Shown one piece after another: positions 29,560 to 40,000 of a stretch of DNA of 64,000 nt. The translations under genes were made by a program, and so were the position numbers. Where the stretch lies: NCBI GenBank assembly GCA_030374805.1, contig JARGSG010000197.1:1054001-1118000 (forward strand). The letters are read 5' to 3'. Under the pieces are notes generated by a model. That model was given only the letters and a program-made list of their open reading frames with translations, had not been told where the DNA came from and made no database searches. The stretch is from Gracilaria gracilis. Taxonomy: Eukaryota; Rhodophyta; Florideophyceae; Gracilariales; Gracilariaceae. The first letter of the stretch is position 1. Every line of letters starts with the position of its first letter.

Positions 29560-30240
29560 GTTTTCTTTCCTCAAGAAGGCTAAAAACTTCTGTGGCCGTT
29601 GTCTAATCAATTCTCTAACTGACTTTTGACTTGGTTCGGCGATACTTGGCAGCTCTCCTCTTCTACTACAGGGAACGTTAGCTATAAGAGGTTGTAAGAG
29701 GGCAGCGCAAGACTAATGTTACATGTTCTACATCTCTTTTTGGTTTTGTTGCGCAATTACAGCGACACACTTTGTTTCCAACAAACGTAGCAACTGGATG
29801 AAGCTCAAACACATGCCCCGCATAAAACTGAGCAACAGTTAAGAGGGCTAAGAGGGCTAACCCTTAACTTCCGCTTTTTCGTATCTCACCATTATCTTTC
29901 AAAAACTCGGGAATGACTGGTAAAATTGCAGTCGCCTTCTTCCGGCTTGGCAGCATCGCTTTGACGTCAAGCATGTCGACAGGTAACGTTCTTTCCTTCG
30001 TATGTCGGCCTGCCTGCTGTTCAATAGGGGGATAGAGAGCCCCGATTTTGCCAGCGCATCCACACTTTCACATCTCTCGCTCAAACTCTTGAGTTCTTCT
30101 GCTAGCGACTGCAAATGCCTCGGTTGCCGACGCAGGTTTTCTTGGAGTGCGTCACAAAGTGCATTTGAATCTGTGGATATGCGAACAACTCCGTGATATC
30201 CTTGCGGTACCCTTGGTATGTGCGTTGGTGCTTCTTTCAT
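29560..30240 (-). pseudogene. Diverged LINE remnant, copy 3, in opposite orientation
   Basis: On the minus strand the RNase H core can be read (VVRISTDSNALCDALQENL, then SVDALAKSGLSI), with the WxPGHxxIPGNE part deleted. After frameshifts follow LPVDMLDVKAMLP, VAQFYAGHVFELHPVATFVG, the knuckle CNCATKPKRDVEHVTLVLRC and FLAFLRKENF. These match copies 1 and 2 block by block but are more diverged. The element lies tail to tail with copy 2. Confidence 0.8.
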
Positions 30241-30325
30241 CCCGACAATTGTGAGAAAGCCTCTTCAAGCGCGCGCGCCTACCAATTCGGTAACTTTCAA
30301 AAGCTTCACAACAGCGCGCCTCACG

Positions 30326-32452
30326 TCACATGTTCAAGCCCGGCAGCAGCACCGAGCTCCCTCGCCGCGTGCCCAACGCATCGTCCTCCTCCACCGCCAT
30401 CGCGCCACCACCCATGCCGCCGCCATCATCTCCGCCCACCATACCCACCTGCCGTCTGGCGCGACTCCACACATAAACCTCCGGTCCTCTCCTCAACAGT
30501 CGCACCTTCTCACGTTTCCGCACCGTCCTCAGCAGCGGCAGCAGCAACAACGAAAACACGCTCGCTCCCGTGAACAGCGTCGCATACCCTGTCAAGTCCA
30601 CGATCCACTGTCCCACCGGGTACGTCGACTCGCGGTAATACTCATCCACCACGAAGCGGTTGTAATTGTAGAAAACCTTGTACCGAAGCCAGTACCCCAA
30701 TCGTGCCACAACCATTTCGTTGCGCAGCCCGGACGTCGACGACGAGATGTCGTACCGATCTACGCCGTACACCACGACCGGTCGGAACGTTGCAAACGTC
30801 TGTGTGTCCGGCCCGATCAGAATCACGTCTTGCTGTTGACCCAGCTGCCCTGCGCGCGTCGTGGAGTTGGTGCTCACAAACAACTGCAGCGATTCCTCCG
30901 GCAGGAAGTTCGGCGACACCTTGGGTTCAAAGTAAGGGCCGTTTCCCACCGCCTCCCACGCCGTGCCGTTGAACTGGTAGCGAATGTCCACGCTGTCGTC
31001 GCGTTTGTTCTGTTTGATGGGAAAGTACGCAAAGTAGAACAAGTTACACGCCTGCTGCCACAAGATGGCCTCAATGTCCTCCTCCCCCAACTGCGTCACA
31101 TTGCCGCCGTTCGCCACGCTCAAAATGTTCAGCTCTTGTAGCTCTGCCGCGTTCTGCGCAATCACGCCGTGCAGGAACTCCAAACTGCGATCGTCAAGCC
31201 CCGACTGACTCTTCATGCACTGCAAGAAGTAACTGTCCGTGAACAAGTGAAGCACGGAGCTATTCTCAAACGACGTGTCCCTCACCACCGCCTCATGCTT
31301 CCTACCTACCCGGTAACACTGTCTACAGCGCGTGGAGCTCTTACCGCTCGCAATATCGTTCAAGCTTCTCAACGGGAACGGAAAGTAATCACCCACCTTT
31401 GCGTCACAATCCTCGCCATCGGGGTTGTCCCAAAAACGCTCCACAACGCCCTTGAACGCGTCGATATTCTGCTGCTCACCAAACTGCGCCTCCGGCACCG
31501 TGCCCGCGAACGAGCGCTGTTCCGCGTCCACAAAGTCGAACAACTGCAGCCTAGAAAACGGCACGCCCCTCTGACTCAAGCACGCCGTTACAACTGGCGA
31601 CATCAGCTGCTCACCGCTGGTGGATCGTATGAACGAGCCCGGCGTCACCGCCTGCTGAATAAACGTCGTCGTGACCGCCGCCACCGCAATGAGTGCGCCA
31701 AGCACCATCAGCACGTACAGCCACAAAACCATGCGATCGCGCGTAGAAAGGTCGGTCCAAGACAGCCCGCAACACTTGCGCCACTTGCGCGTACCCGGCG
31801 CCGAAGAACGTGACTCGCGAAGCGACCAGCCGAAGATAGACGGTCGATACGCCAATCTGGGCTGTTCCATGCCATCGTGCATGGACGGAAAGGGCGGCGG
31901 CGGCAGCATGTCGTCATCTTGGAGCGACGACGACGACGCAACCATGTCGGACCGACGTTTGGCGCGTGCGCGCGGCAACGGCACATCAAGCGCATTAGAA
32001 CGCTCGTCCACCACCACAGGCTCAAACACACCCGCGCTGTCCATCAAAAAGCCATCCAACACCGCGCCCGCGCTATGAACCAACACTTGTAACGCGTTCA
32101 CATCAGGCATCACAACCGCCGCCTGCAATCTTGTGCGCACGCCGCGCAAGTAACGGCGACTGGCGCACACGCGGGCGTCGTCGTCAGGTGGTGGTGGCAG
32201 TGACTCGATCTGTAGCAGCGCGAGATGTAGCGCGGCGGCACGACGTAGCGTGAGCGCGGCATGGCGCACGTGGCGGAGAGGGAGGTCGGCGCCGTGCGAG
32301 AGGTGTGCGTCATGCTGACGATGCAGCTGGTGCAGATGGCCGTTGACGAGCGCGGCGAAGGCGGGCGCGTCGACGGGGAGAGACGGAAGCGGTGGCGGTG
32401 GCGGTGGCGGTGGCGGTGGCGGTGGCGGTGCGCGTGCGGTGGAGAAGGACAT
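30326..32452 (-). CDS. DEG/ENaC-like two-helix cation channel candidate
   Basis: The protein has 708 residues from the ATG at 32452 (an upstream in-frame ATG would add 40). A proline-rich and helical cytoplasmic N-terminus of about 235 residues is followed by one membrane helix (VLWLYVLMVLGALIAVAAV, about 242-262). An extracellular loop of about 350 residues follows, with at least six cysteines and several N-glycosylation sequons, then a second helix (about 618-642) and a basic tail. Directly after helix one stands SPVVTACLSQRGVPFSRL, resembling the FPAVTICNxxPF motif of DEG/ENaC channels. Helix two reads TGYATLFTGASVFSLLLL, matching GLFLGASxxS with the G-x-S selectivity motif. The topology and both motifs agree. 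Such channels are known mainly from animals and a few protists, so this needs a structural check. Confidence 0.55.
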   Translation of the reverse strand: MSFSTARAPPPPPPPPPPPPPLPSLPVDAPAFAALVNGHLHQLHRQHDAHLSHGADLPLRHVRHAALTLRRAAALHLALLQIESLPPPPDDDARVCASRRYLRGVRTRLQAAVVMPDVNALQVLVHSAGAVLDGFLMDSAGVFEPVVVDERSNALDVPLPRARAKRRSDMVASSSSLQDDDMLPPPPFPSMHDGMEQPRLAYRPSIFGWSLRESRSSAPGTRKWRKCCGLSWTDLSTRDRMVLWLYVLMVLGALIAVAAVTTTFIQQAVTPGSFIRSTSGEQLMSPVVTACLSQRGVPFSRLQLFDFVDAEQRSFAGTVPEAQFGEQQNIDAFKGVVERFWDNPDGEDCDAKVGDYFPFPLRSLNDIASGKSSTRCRQCYRVGRKHEAVVRDTSFENSSVLHLFTDSYFLQCMKSQSGLDDRSLEFLHGVIAQNAAELQELNILSVANGGNVTQLGEEDIEAILWQQACNLFYFAYFPIKQNKRDDSVDIRYQFNGTAWEAVGNGPYFEPKVSPNFLPEESLQLFVSTNSTTRAGQLGQQQDVILIGPDTQTFATFRPVVVYGVDRYDISSSTSGLRNEMVVARLGYWLRYKVFYNYNRFVVDEYYRESTYPVGQWIVDLTGYATLFTGASVFSLLLLPLLRTVRKREKVRLLRRGPEVYVWSRARRQVGMVGGDDGGGMGGGAMAVEEDDALGTRRGSSVLLPGLNM

Positions 32453-33702
32453 GTTGTGGGGATGGGCGCGCGCGGGGGAGAAGAACGGTAGGGGGGGATG
32501 GTGCGAAAGAGAGGAGAGCAGACGCGCGTCCACTGGGGCACGAAGATGCCCCTGTGGCCACGCGCAGTGCAAACATACACGTCACGCTGAATTCATTTGT
32601 ACTGTCTGACGGTGAGGTGCACTGCGGCGCATGATGCGCCACCAGCCGCTGCGCGAAGCGGTAGGAACGTTACTACCGTTGGTACAACGGTACACGTCAA
32701 TTTCCCACGCCAATCGCCGTTCCAAGTCGGCCCTCATGCGCTGCGGCAGGGGGTCGTCCACGTTGCGACAGACCTTCAGGAACGCCTTCTTCTCCGACGA
32801 CGTGCAGTTCGCCGCGCGCTGCGTGTGCGACAGGAACGACGCAATGAATCACCGCAACGCGCTTGCTTGGCTCGGTCGGCCATCTCGGCGCCGTTGGCCA
32901 TGCCGAAATGAAACGGGTCGCCTTCGCCTTCGAAGCGAGCCGTCAGGCCCGACAACTTGTGATTCACAAGTTACGGACAAACGTTGATCACGTCGATGTG
33001 GCAGCGTCAAGTTCTTCGTGATAGACTTGAACACCAGATAACAAAAAGCGGCCGGGAAGATGATGAATACGCGAAAGAAAGAGTCAGTGTGCGCCGTCGA
33101 TTCATAACGACCAGAAGGGAAGGCATTTGTTCGTGGTCTGAAGAATAGACGTTGATACGAATATAGCATAACGACGATTCAGAGTCTGTAACTTTGTTAC
33201 GTTTCTTCGACTTATCCCTTCATCTGCCCGATTATTCGACACTCTTGCTTTCTTCAGCCCCGTTCATTACAAGTGTGCTTTCGGGTTCGTATACTTGCCG
33301 TCACTGTTTTTGGCTTTCTACTAAGGATAGAGAACTATCTGTAGTTGCAAAAGCTCTTCCAATCGCAGATAACTTTATTATCTTCAAGATGATGATGAGC
33401 ACGGCGCACGTGCACGGCGCATGCCAAGAACCCTCGACGTGAGACGTGGCCAAGTGTTACACGTATGCACACCCACCGCCAAGTGTTTGTGGTTTGGGCG
33501 AGATTTTGTTGGCCGTTTGTGGTGCGCGTCGCGAGCTGCACAATCGCGATTTGGCGCCGCAGGTGGAGCGCGCGCGGCGCGCTGGTCCTCCCATTGCGCG
33601 CCCTCGCAGCTGCAAGTCCGTGCGCGTTCCACCGCTTCACCGCGCCGTCCTCCCCACAGCCGCCGCGCCCGTCGAAGCCACCGTTCTGCCAACCGCGTCT
33701 CC
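32453..33702. promoter_or_regulatory. Divergent promoter between the channel candidate and the PPR gene
   Basis: This 1.25-kb region has no supported gene. It contains the perfect 15-bp palindrome ggcgcatgatgcgcc at 32626-32640, a version of a motif that recurs in two other promoter regions of the window. Composition falls to ordinary values at about 33000-33400 between two GC-rich blocks. Confidence 0.45.
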
Positions 33703-35646
33703 ATGGCGCTTGCGTTCGTCGTCGCGCCGCTGCGCGTCGTCACCGCCGCCGCCGCCGCCGCCGCGCCGAGCCGTGTCGTATGCACGGCCGCGTCGTCCTC
33801 GCCGCCGTCCGACGGCGCGTCGCCCGACGCGCCGCCAGTCAAGCGCGCGCGGCCGCGCGCCGGCTCGTCGGCCGTGGCGTCGGTGTTTCGCGCGCCGGGG
33901 CGTCGTGCCGACGCCGCGTTCGTGGAGCGTGAGATTCGCACCGTGTCGTACGCCGCGCTGATGAGGGCCGTGGATGCGTGCGTACAGAGCCGACGTTATG
34001 CCGTGTGCGTGCGCTTGATAGAGGCCGCTTTGACGCAGCCGCGCTTGGTGGATAGCTTTACGGCGCGTATGTATTCGCATATGTTCATGTCCATGATGAG
34101 GATTGGCACCAGGCCCATGGCGGAGCGCGCGTTCGAGCTGCTTTGCGACGCGGTTGAAGGCGGAAATGCGGCAAAGTTGATTGGACCTCGTGCTTTTAAC
34201 TTTGTGTTTGTTGCGTTGAGTCGCGTGGGCTTGATTGATGAGGCGAGGCAGGTGGCAAAGATGTGTTACCGCGTTGGATACTATCTGAACCGTTATTCGT
34301 ATAACGCGTTGCTTAACGCCTGTGCCAAGAAGCATAGGTTGGACGCGGCCTTTCAGACGCTCAAGGAGATGGCGGACCATCATGTGTCGCCGGACGTGGT
34401 GTCGTTTAACGTGCTCATTTCATGCTGCGTGCGCTCGGGTTCGGTGGATATTGCGCTCAACATCCTGTCTAGAATGAAGGATTGGAACATTCAACCGGAC
34501 ATTTATTCGTACAACTCCGTTATCAATGGCTTGAGGAAGAGTAATATGTTGGACCAGGCGTTCGAGTTGGTGGCGCAAATGGAGAGGGAATCGCAACCTG
34601 GCAGCGCCGCCATTGTGGAGAATGGGCTGGGAGTTGCACCTGACTTGGTAACGTATAACACGCTGCTGTCGGCGCTGGCTAGTCTGGACCAGCCGCAGTT
34701 TGACCGCGCGGTGCGCGTGAAGAGTCATATGGAACGGAGGGGCTTACGATGCAATGAGGTTTCCTACAACGCGCTAATGGCGACGGCGGCCAAGTCGGAC
34801 CGGGTGAAAGACGCGTTTAGTATATATGACGAAATGCTTTCGAAGGGATTGCGTCCGAATTGCGAGTGCTTCACGACGCTTATTACGCTATGTGGACGCG
34901 CTAATATGCTGGATAAGGCGTTTGAGGTACACCATCATATGCTGGCTTCTAACATTCGGCCGAATGTTATCACGTACAACGCGCTGCTGACGGCGTGTCG
35001 TGGCGGGGTGAGTGGGGATAGCGACCGGGCGTTGAGACTGTTGGACACGATGAGAATGACGGACAATTGCGAACCGGATGTGATCACGTACTCGACGGTG
35101 ATTGACGTGCTGGGACGCAATGAACGCTTCGACGATATGATGCAGGTGTTTGAGGAGATGAGGGAGGCGGGGATTGAGCCGAACCTGGTGACTTATACCA
35201 GCATGATTGCAGGGCTGACGCGAGCAAGTAAGATGGAGGAAGCGTTGCAAATCATGGACGACATGGAACGAAACGGGGTGCAGCCGAATGTATATACGTT
35301 CTCCAGCTTGATCAACGGGGCGTCCAAAAGGGGCGACTTTGAGAGCGCGATGGAGATCCTACATCTGATGAGGGAGAAGGGGATCTGGCCGAGTGGCATC
35401 ACGTACACGATGCTGCTACAACTGGCGCTGAAGATGTGCAAGAGGGCAATGGTGCAACTGGTGTTCGACGAAATGAGGGCGGACGGACGCGTGAATAAGG
35501 AGCGGCTGGTGCGACTGGAGCAGTACGTGTCGCGGATGGACATGGGCTCGGTGGCGAGGAACCGCGCGACGGCGCGGCGCGTGGGGGAGCTGGTGGAGGA
35601 GTGCGTGGGCAAGGAGCCGCAGAAGAGCGCTGACGGCGGGCCGTGA
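33703..35646 (+). CDS. P-class pentatricopeptide repeat protein, probably organellar
   Basis: The protein has 647 residues from the ATG at 33703 (tctccATGgcg); an earlier in-frame ATG at 33421 would add 94 residues of non-conserved sequence. An alanine/arginine-rich N-terminus without acidic residues resembles a plastid or mitochondrial transit peptide. About a dozen 35-residue PPR motifs follow, for example PDVVSFNVLISCCVRSGSVD, PDIYSYNSVINGLRKSNMLD, PNVITYNALLTAC, PDVITYSTVIDVLGRNERFD and PNLVTYTSMIAGLTRASKME. PPR proteins bind organellar RNA in a sequence-specific way and act in its stability, processing or translation. There is no SMR, E or DYW domain, so it belongs to the plain P class. 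GC content falls from the 5' end toward the middle of the gene. Confidence 0.93.
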   Translation: MALAFVVAPLRVVTAAAAAAAPSRVVCTAASSSPPSDGASPDAPPVKRARPRAGSSAVASVFRAPGRRADAAFVEREIRTVSYAALMRAVDACVQSRRYAVCVRLIEAALTQPRLVDSFTARMYSHMFMSMMRIGTRPMAERAFELLCDAVEGGNAAKLIGPRAFNFVFVALSRVGLIDEARQVAKMCYRVGYYLNRYSYNALLNACAKKHRLDAAFQTLKEMADHHVSPDVVSFNVLISCCVRSGSVDIALNILSRMKDWNIQPDIYSYNSVINGLRKSNMLDQAFELVAQMERESQPGSAAIVENGLGVAPDLVTYNTLLSALASLDQPQFDRAVRVKSHMERRGLRCNEVSYNALMATAAKSDRVKDAFSIYDEMLSKGLRPNCECFTTLITLCGRANMLDKAFEVHHHMLASNIRPNVITYNALLTACRGGVSGDSDRALRLLDTMRMTDNCEPDVITYSTVIDVLGRNERFDDMMQVFEEMREAGIEPNLVTYTSMIAGLTRASKMEEALQIMDDMERNGVQPNVYTFSSLINGASKRGDFESAMEILHLMREKGIWPSGITYTMLLQLALKMCKRAMVQLVFDEMRADGRVNKERLVRLEQYVSRMDMGSVARNRATARRVGELVEECVGKEPQKSADGGP

Positions 35647-35896
35647 GCGGCCGCGCTGCGTGTAAAGTTAAACATGAAGTTGTCAGAGCACATTTTGCAT
35701 GCTGCAAGCGCATTGGCTGCGCCCACGCGTTGCTTTGCAGCCGCGCGCGCGCTGAGCGCCACCAGCTGTGCGCCACCAGCTGTTCGGTGCCGTTCCATGC
35801 GCCACATGTCGCCGGGCACGTCGTCTTCACGCCTTTCGTTTTGCGTTCATCCGCAGCTGTTGCGCCTCCTTGCTCGCGGCAACAGCTCCCGCTTTC

Positions 35897-36970
35897 ATGT
35901 CCGCCTTCATCGTCAGTCCGCACTCACTCCGCGTGCGCGCCGCGCCGCCGCGCCGCTGCCGCGCGCTCGCCCTGCGCGCGTCGCAGTCGCAGCCGCAGCC
36001 GCAGCCTCAGCCGCAGCCGTCCCAAGTGTCGCTCGACCCGTTGCACAGCTTTGAGGGCTTCTGCCGGCGCGCGCAGCAGTCGCTCGCGCAGCACGCCGCC
36101 AGCGCCGACGGGCTGGGCACCTTCGCGCCGCCGCCCGCGTCGCTGACGCGCGCGCAGCCCGCGCGCGACCGCGCCGCCGCGCGCATGGAGATGAGGGGCG
36201 GGCGCGCGTTCCGCGCCGCCGTCGTGGACGTGTGGCGCAGCGCGCGTAGCGTGCCGGCGCGCCGCGCGCGCGTGCTCACCTGCGCGGACGAACGCGGCGA
36301 CGCGCAGTTCCGAAAGGACAGCGTGGGCATCTCGCTCAACCTCACGCCGTGGGACGAGCGCTTGCCGGCGCTGCGCGCCGACGCGCACTACTTTCAGATT
36401 GGGGGGGACGCGTGTGTGGCGTGGTGGTTCGCGGGCACGGCTGACCTCAGCGTGCGCGCGCGCGTGTCGCCGCGCCGCTTTGCGGCGCTCACGGCGCCGT
36501 TTCTGGATACGTGGGAGCGGCTCAAGAGCCGCCATCGGCTGCACGACGGCGTGAGGGAGACGGCGTTTCTGCACGCGTGCTGGGCGCGCCAGGACGCGCC
36601 TTTGCCGGCGCATTGCGTGGACCGCGACACGTCGTTCCACTTCATCACGGAGATGTTCGACTCGCTGCTGCCGGCGTACCTGCCGCTGCTGGGCGCGCGC
36701 GGCGTGGACGTCGCGGTGGCGGACTGGCAGGGGTTTGAGCTCAGTCGCGCGCCGGGTGAAGACGGCGCGTTTGGCGATGAGACGGTGGAGACGTTTTGTA
36801 TTTCGGGCGGCGCCAGCTGTGAGAGCACCACGCTGCGCGCCAATCCGCTGGGGTCGTGGCGCTTTTCTCTGGCGCCCTCGTCACTCACGGCGGCCGGCAA
36901 GGTGTACGACACGCTTCGCAGCGATGGCCGCAGCGCAAGTCCCTCTCTCTTGTACATTGATTTCCTCTAG
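35897..36970 (+). CDS. Divergent HemF-like (coproporphyrinogen III oxidase family) protein, probably organellar
   Basis: The 357-residue protein starts at 35897 with an arginine/serine/alanine-rich, transit-like leader and a QPQPQP tract. Several blocks line up in order with aerobic coproporphyrinogen oxidase: ADAHYFQIGGD and WWFAGTADLS for the RYFE...WWFGGGxDLTP core, FLDTWERLKSRHR for the KKWCDxYFxxKHR helix, FHFITEMFDSLLPAYLPLL for the F...ARAVVPSYIPLV helix, and SCESTTLRANPLGSWRF for the C-terminal RIESILMSLPLTARWEY block. The family's ERRGIGGIFFDDL loop and the vIHPxNPYVPT segment are not recognisable, so canonical activity is doubtful. It may be a paralogue with a changed substrate or a binding role in tetrapyrrole metabolism. 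It lies head to tail after the PPR gene. Confidence 0.55.
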   Translation: MSAFIVSPHSLRVRAAPPRRCRALALRASQSQPQPQPQPQPSQVSLDPLHSFEGFCRRAQQSLAQHAASADGLGTFAPPPASLTRAQPARDRAAARMEMRGGRAFRAAVVDVWRSARSVPARRARVLTCADERGDAQFRKDSVGISLNLTPWDERLPALRADAHYFQIGGDACVAWWFAGTADLSVRARVSPRRFAALTAPFLDTWERLKSRHRLHDGVRETAFLHACWARQDAPLPAHCVDRDTSFHFITEMFDSLLPAYLPLLGARGVDVAVADWQGFELSRAPGEDGAFGDETVETFCISGGASCESTTLRANPLGSWRFSLAPSSLTAAGKVYDTLRSDGRSASPSLLYIDFL

Positions 36971-37083
36971 TCTCCCTGTTGTACCACTGTCACATGTTCG
37001 TTTGTTGTACATCACAAGTCCTTGTATTTATACCGCTGTCTGTATCGTAAAACCACCCAACCACAACCAAACAACAGCCTCTG

Positions 37084-40000
37084 TTACGGTTCCTCCTCAT
37101 CCTCCGCTGCCGCTTCATCAGACTCCGGGATTTCTTTCGCCGCGCTTGTACTGCCTTTCTCTCGCCCTCCTTCTCCAGCCCCTTTTTGCATATCAGTAGG
37201 CGCAGCTGCTACGCCCTGCGCTTCCTCCTCCACAACAACCGCTTCAGCTTCTGCTACTTCCCCGGTCACCACCTCAGGTGACGGGATCCCATCGTCGCTC
37301 TCCACCGCCTCACATTCTCGCATAGTCTGGTCCATCTCCTTCGAAATTCTTGCAATCAACGGCCATACGCTTTTGTAAGACGCTTGAAGACGCCCTAGCT
37401 TCGCCCTTAACTTCCCACACTCCCTCGTACGCGCGTCCAGCTCCCTTTTCACTCGCTTTTGTTCAATCATGCGGTCGCACGCGTCTTTACGCAGTTTGTC
37501 CATCGACGCTTTGTCCTTATCAGTCACCACGAGCGCAGCCTCATGATCTCGTACCTTTTCATTGAATTGAGAGCGCAGCGTATCGCGTTCTGTCGCCACC
37601 TCGGCACATTTTTCCTGCATCTTTGCCACTTTCTCAGTTTTCTCGTTTACGAATCTGTTCAGTTCCTCGATTCTTGACTTCTGCGCTTCCAGATCGACCA
37701 GTAACATTCTTTGTTTTCCGTCGTTATCACCAAACTTTTTCAGTTGTTCAGCGAGCTCAGACTGAAGCTTCCTAACCTGTTCTTCCCTGGCTTTCCTTTC
37801 GCTCACAACTCTCCCAAGTTTGTGCTTTTCGTCCATCAGGTTCAAGTTAAGTGTTTCGTTCTTACTCTTCAACGTCACAATGTCGTTCTCAGCACAAGTC
37901 AACTTGGTCTGCAGGCTTTCTCTGTCGGTAAACACATCTTTCATTGCCTTCTCGCAATCATTGGCCTTCGCTCTTAGCTTCCCACACTCATTCTGAGATC
38001 GATCCAAAAGGTTCCGTGTTCGGTTCAGTTCACTTTCAACGTGCCGCCTATCTTCCTCGCATTCTCTTAACTCTTGCAAAAGAGCTTCTTTCTCGGAGCG
38101 GATTGCGTCCTGCAAACTCTCTGCGTTGCCTTGATACGTTTTGATTTCTTGGACCTTCCCACTCTTGGCAGCGCTCAGCGGTGCAGTGACACTGTCCTCG
38201 TTGCTGCTCGCAGCATGCTTGGGCACACTTTCATCTTGCATAGGAGTAGGGGCCGAATGGGATTCAACACCCGTATCACTTGCTTGGTGCGCAGCTGCAT
38301 GGTTTCGAAGGCTCTGTACCTCCTGCAAAAGGTTCTGCACTTGCTCGTTCAACCCCCTGTTATCGATCTTAATATGTCGGTTTGCACCCTTTAGCCCATT
38401 GTTCTCCTCTCGCAGTTTGGCGATCTCTGAGACTGAGCGACGAATCGTTTCTTCCTGAGCTTCGATTTTCTTATTTGAGGCATCCAACTCTGCTTGTTTC
38501 TGTCGAATGGTGGCTGCACGACCTCGACCTCCGTTCCCTTTCGTTGTGTTAGTTCGTCCGATACGTTTGATTTCAGACGGAGCAATAAATTCTGACCGGG
38601 CGCTCATAGACAGTGGGACAGCAGCATCGTCTGGAACCCTATCGCCGTTGCCTTCCACAGCTGGATCACCAGCAAGTGGAGCAGGACTAATAATGCAATT
38701 GGCCTCATCCAGTTCTGGCTCTTCTACTTTCTTCGTATCGCTTCGTAACCGCCGTTTCTTCAAGGGAGGGCACAGGCGATCAGCATTTCCATTGTCTCTG
38801 CTAGACCTAATCCGCTGAGACTTGATCAGCAACGCATTCGCTTCTTTCAGGAGGTCACTCCTTGTTTTTCGTTCTCTAGGATTTGAAGCTGGCTGGACTA
38901 CATTGCATGACGCTGGAATTATTTTCGGACTTGGTTCGACAGACATCATCATCCGAGGCTTCCTCTTTCGTAAACGATCCGAACCCAAACTACCAGCGCT
39001 CGCTTTCTCGCGAGCAGCCGCAGTCCGAACTGGTGACTTCTCGCTGGATGTGCGCTGTAATGAGGACGCTCGTGGTATTCTAATCCCACCTTCTGCCGGT
39101 GATGGGCTCCTTCCGACAACTTGTCGATAATCATCATCGATAACCGGAGCGTTTAGATTATCATTCATGTCAGTGCATCTTTCCCTCGGAGAAAGCGGAC
39201 TACGCGGCGCATCAGCAGTTTTCGGTGCAACATCTGCAGCTTGGTTCTCGATCACTTCTATTCCAGGTGGCCCTTCTGGCATCTCTACTGATTGCGCGGT
39301 GACATTCTCATCAGAATCTAGCGGGTCCAACATCAACGGTGACTTCCTCAGACCATATGCAGTTTTTCCACCAACTATAACATATTTCCCCAGATCCGGT
39401 AGCGAAACCATACAACCGCCTGAAATCGCAGCACTTCTCTCTGAAAGCAATTTATTGGATTCGTGATTGGGGTCATCTGGAAGAAGGCGTGGGACAGTGG
39501 TCCGAACTTGAACTCCCTGCCAGAACACTTCGATTTGCTGGTCCGGGTGCTCTGGTTCGAGAATTTTGCATAAGAACATTTCCTTGCTGAAAGTTTCATT
39601 CTTCATACAACCGCCATACATTACGAGAGAACCTCGATGACGTCCCACTCCCGAAACCAATGAATGTTGCGTTCGTGCAGATGGTGGTTTGTCCGAATTT
39701 CCGTGAAGCTTGGGTTCAAGCCACTTTTGATTCTGCACATCGAACAAAAAGAGCCCATCCGACATGGCATCATAATCGTTTAAATCGCTCAGAATGCCGC
39801 CATGGTAAGCAATATACTTTCCACACGGCGTAAGAGCAGCGGCATGATTCGCTAGACCAGGCGGTTTAACTGCAGATGGTGCAGGGATAGCCAAGCTCCA
39901 CTTGCACTTTTTCACGTCGAATATATGAATGTCAGATACCGGTTGACGGCTTGTAAATTGCTTAAAACCTCCGTACACATAGATAAATGGCGCAGGCTTT

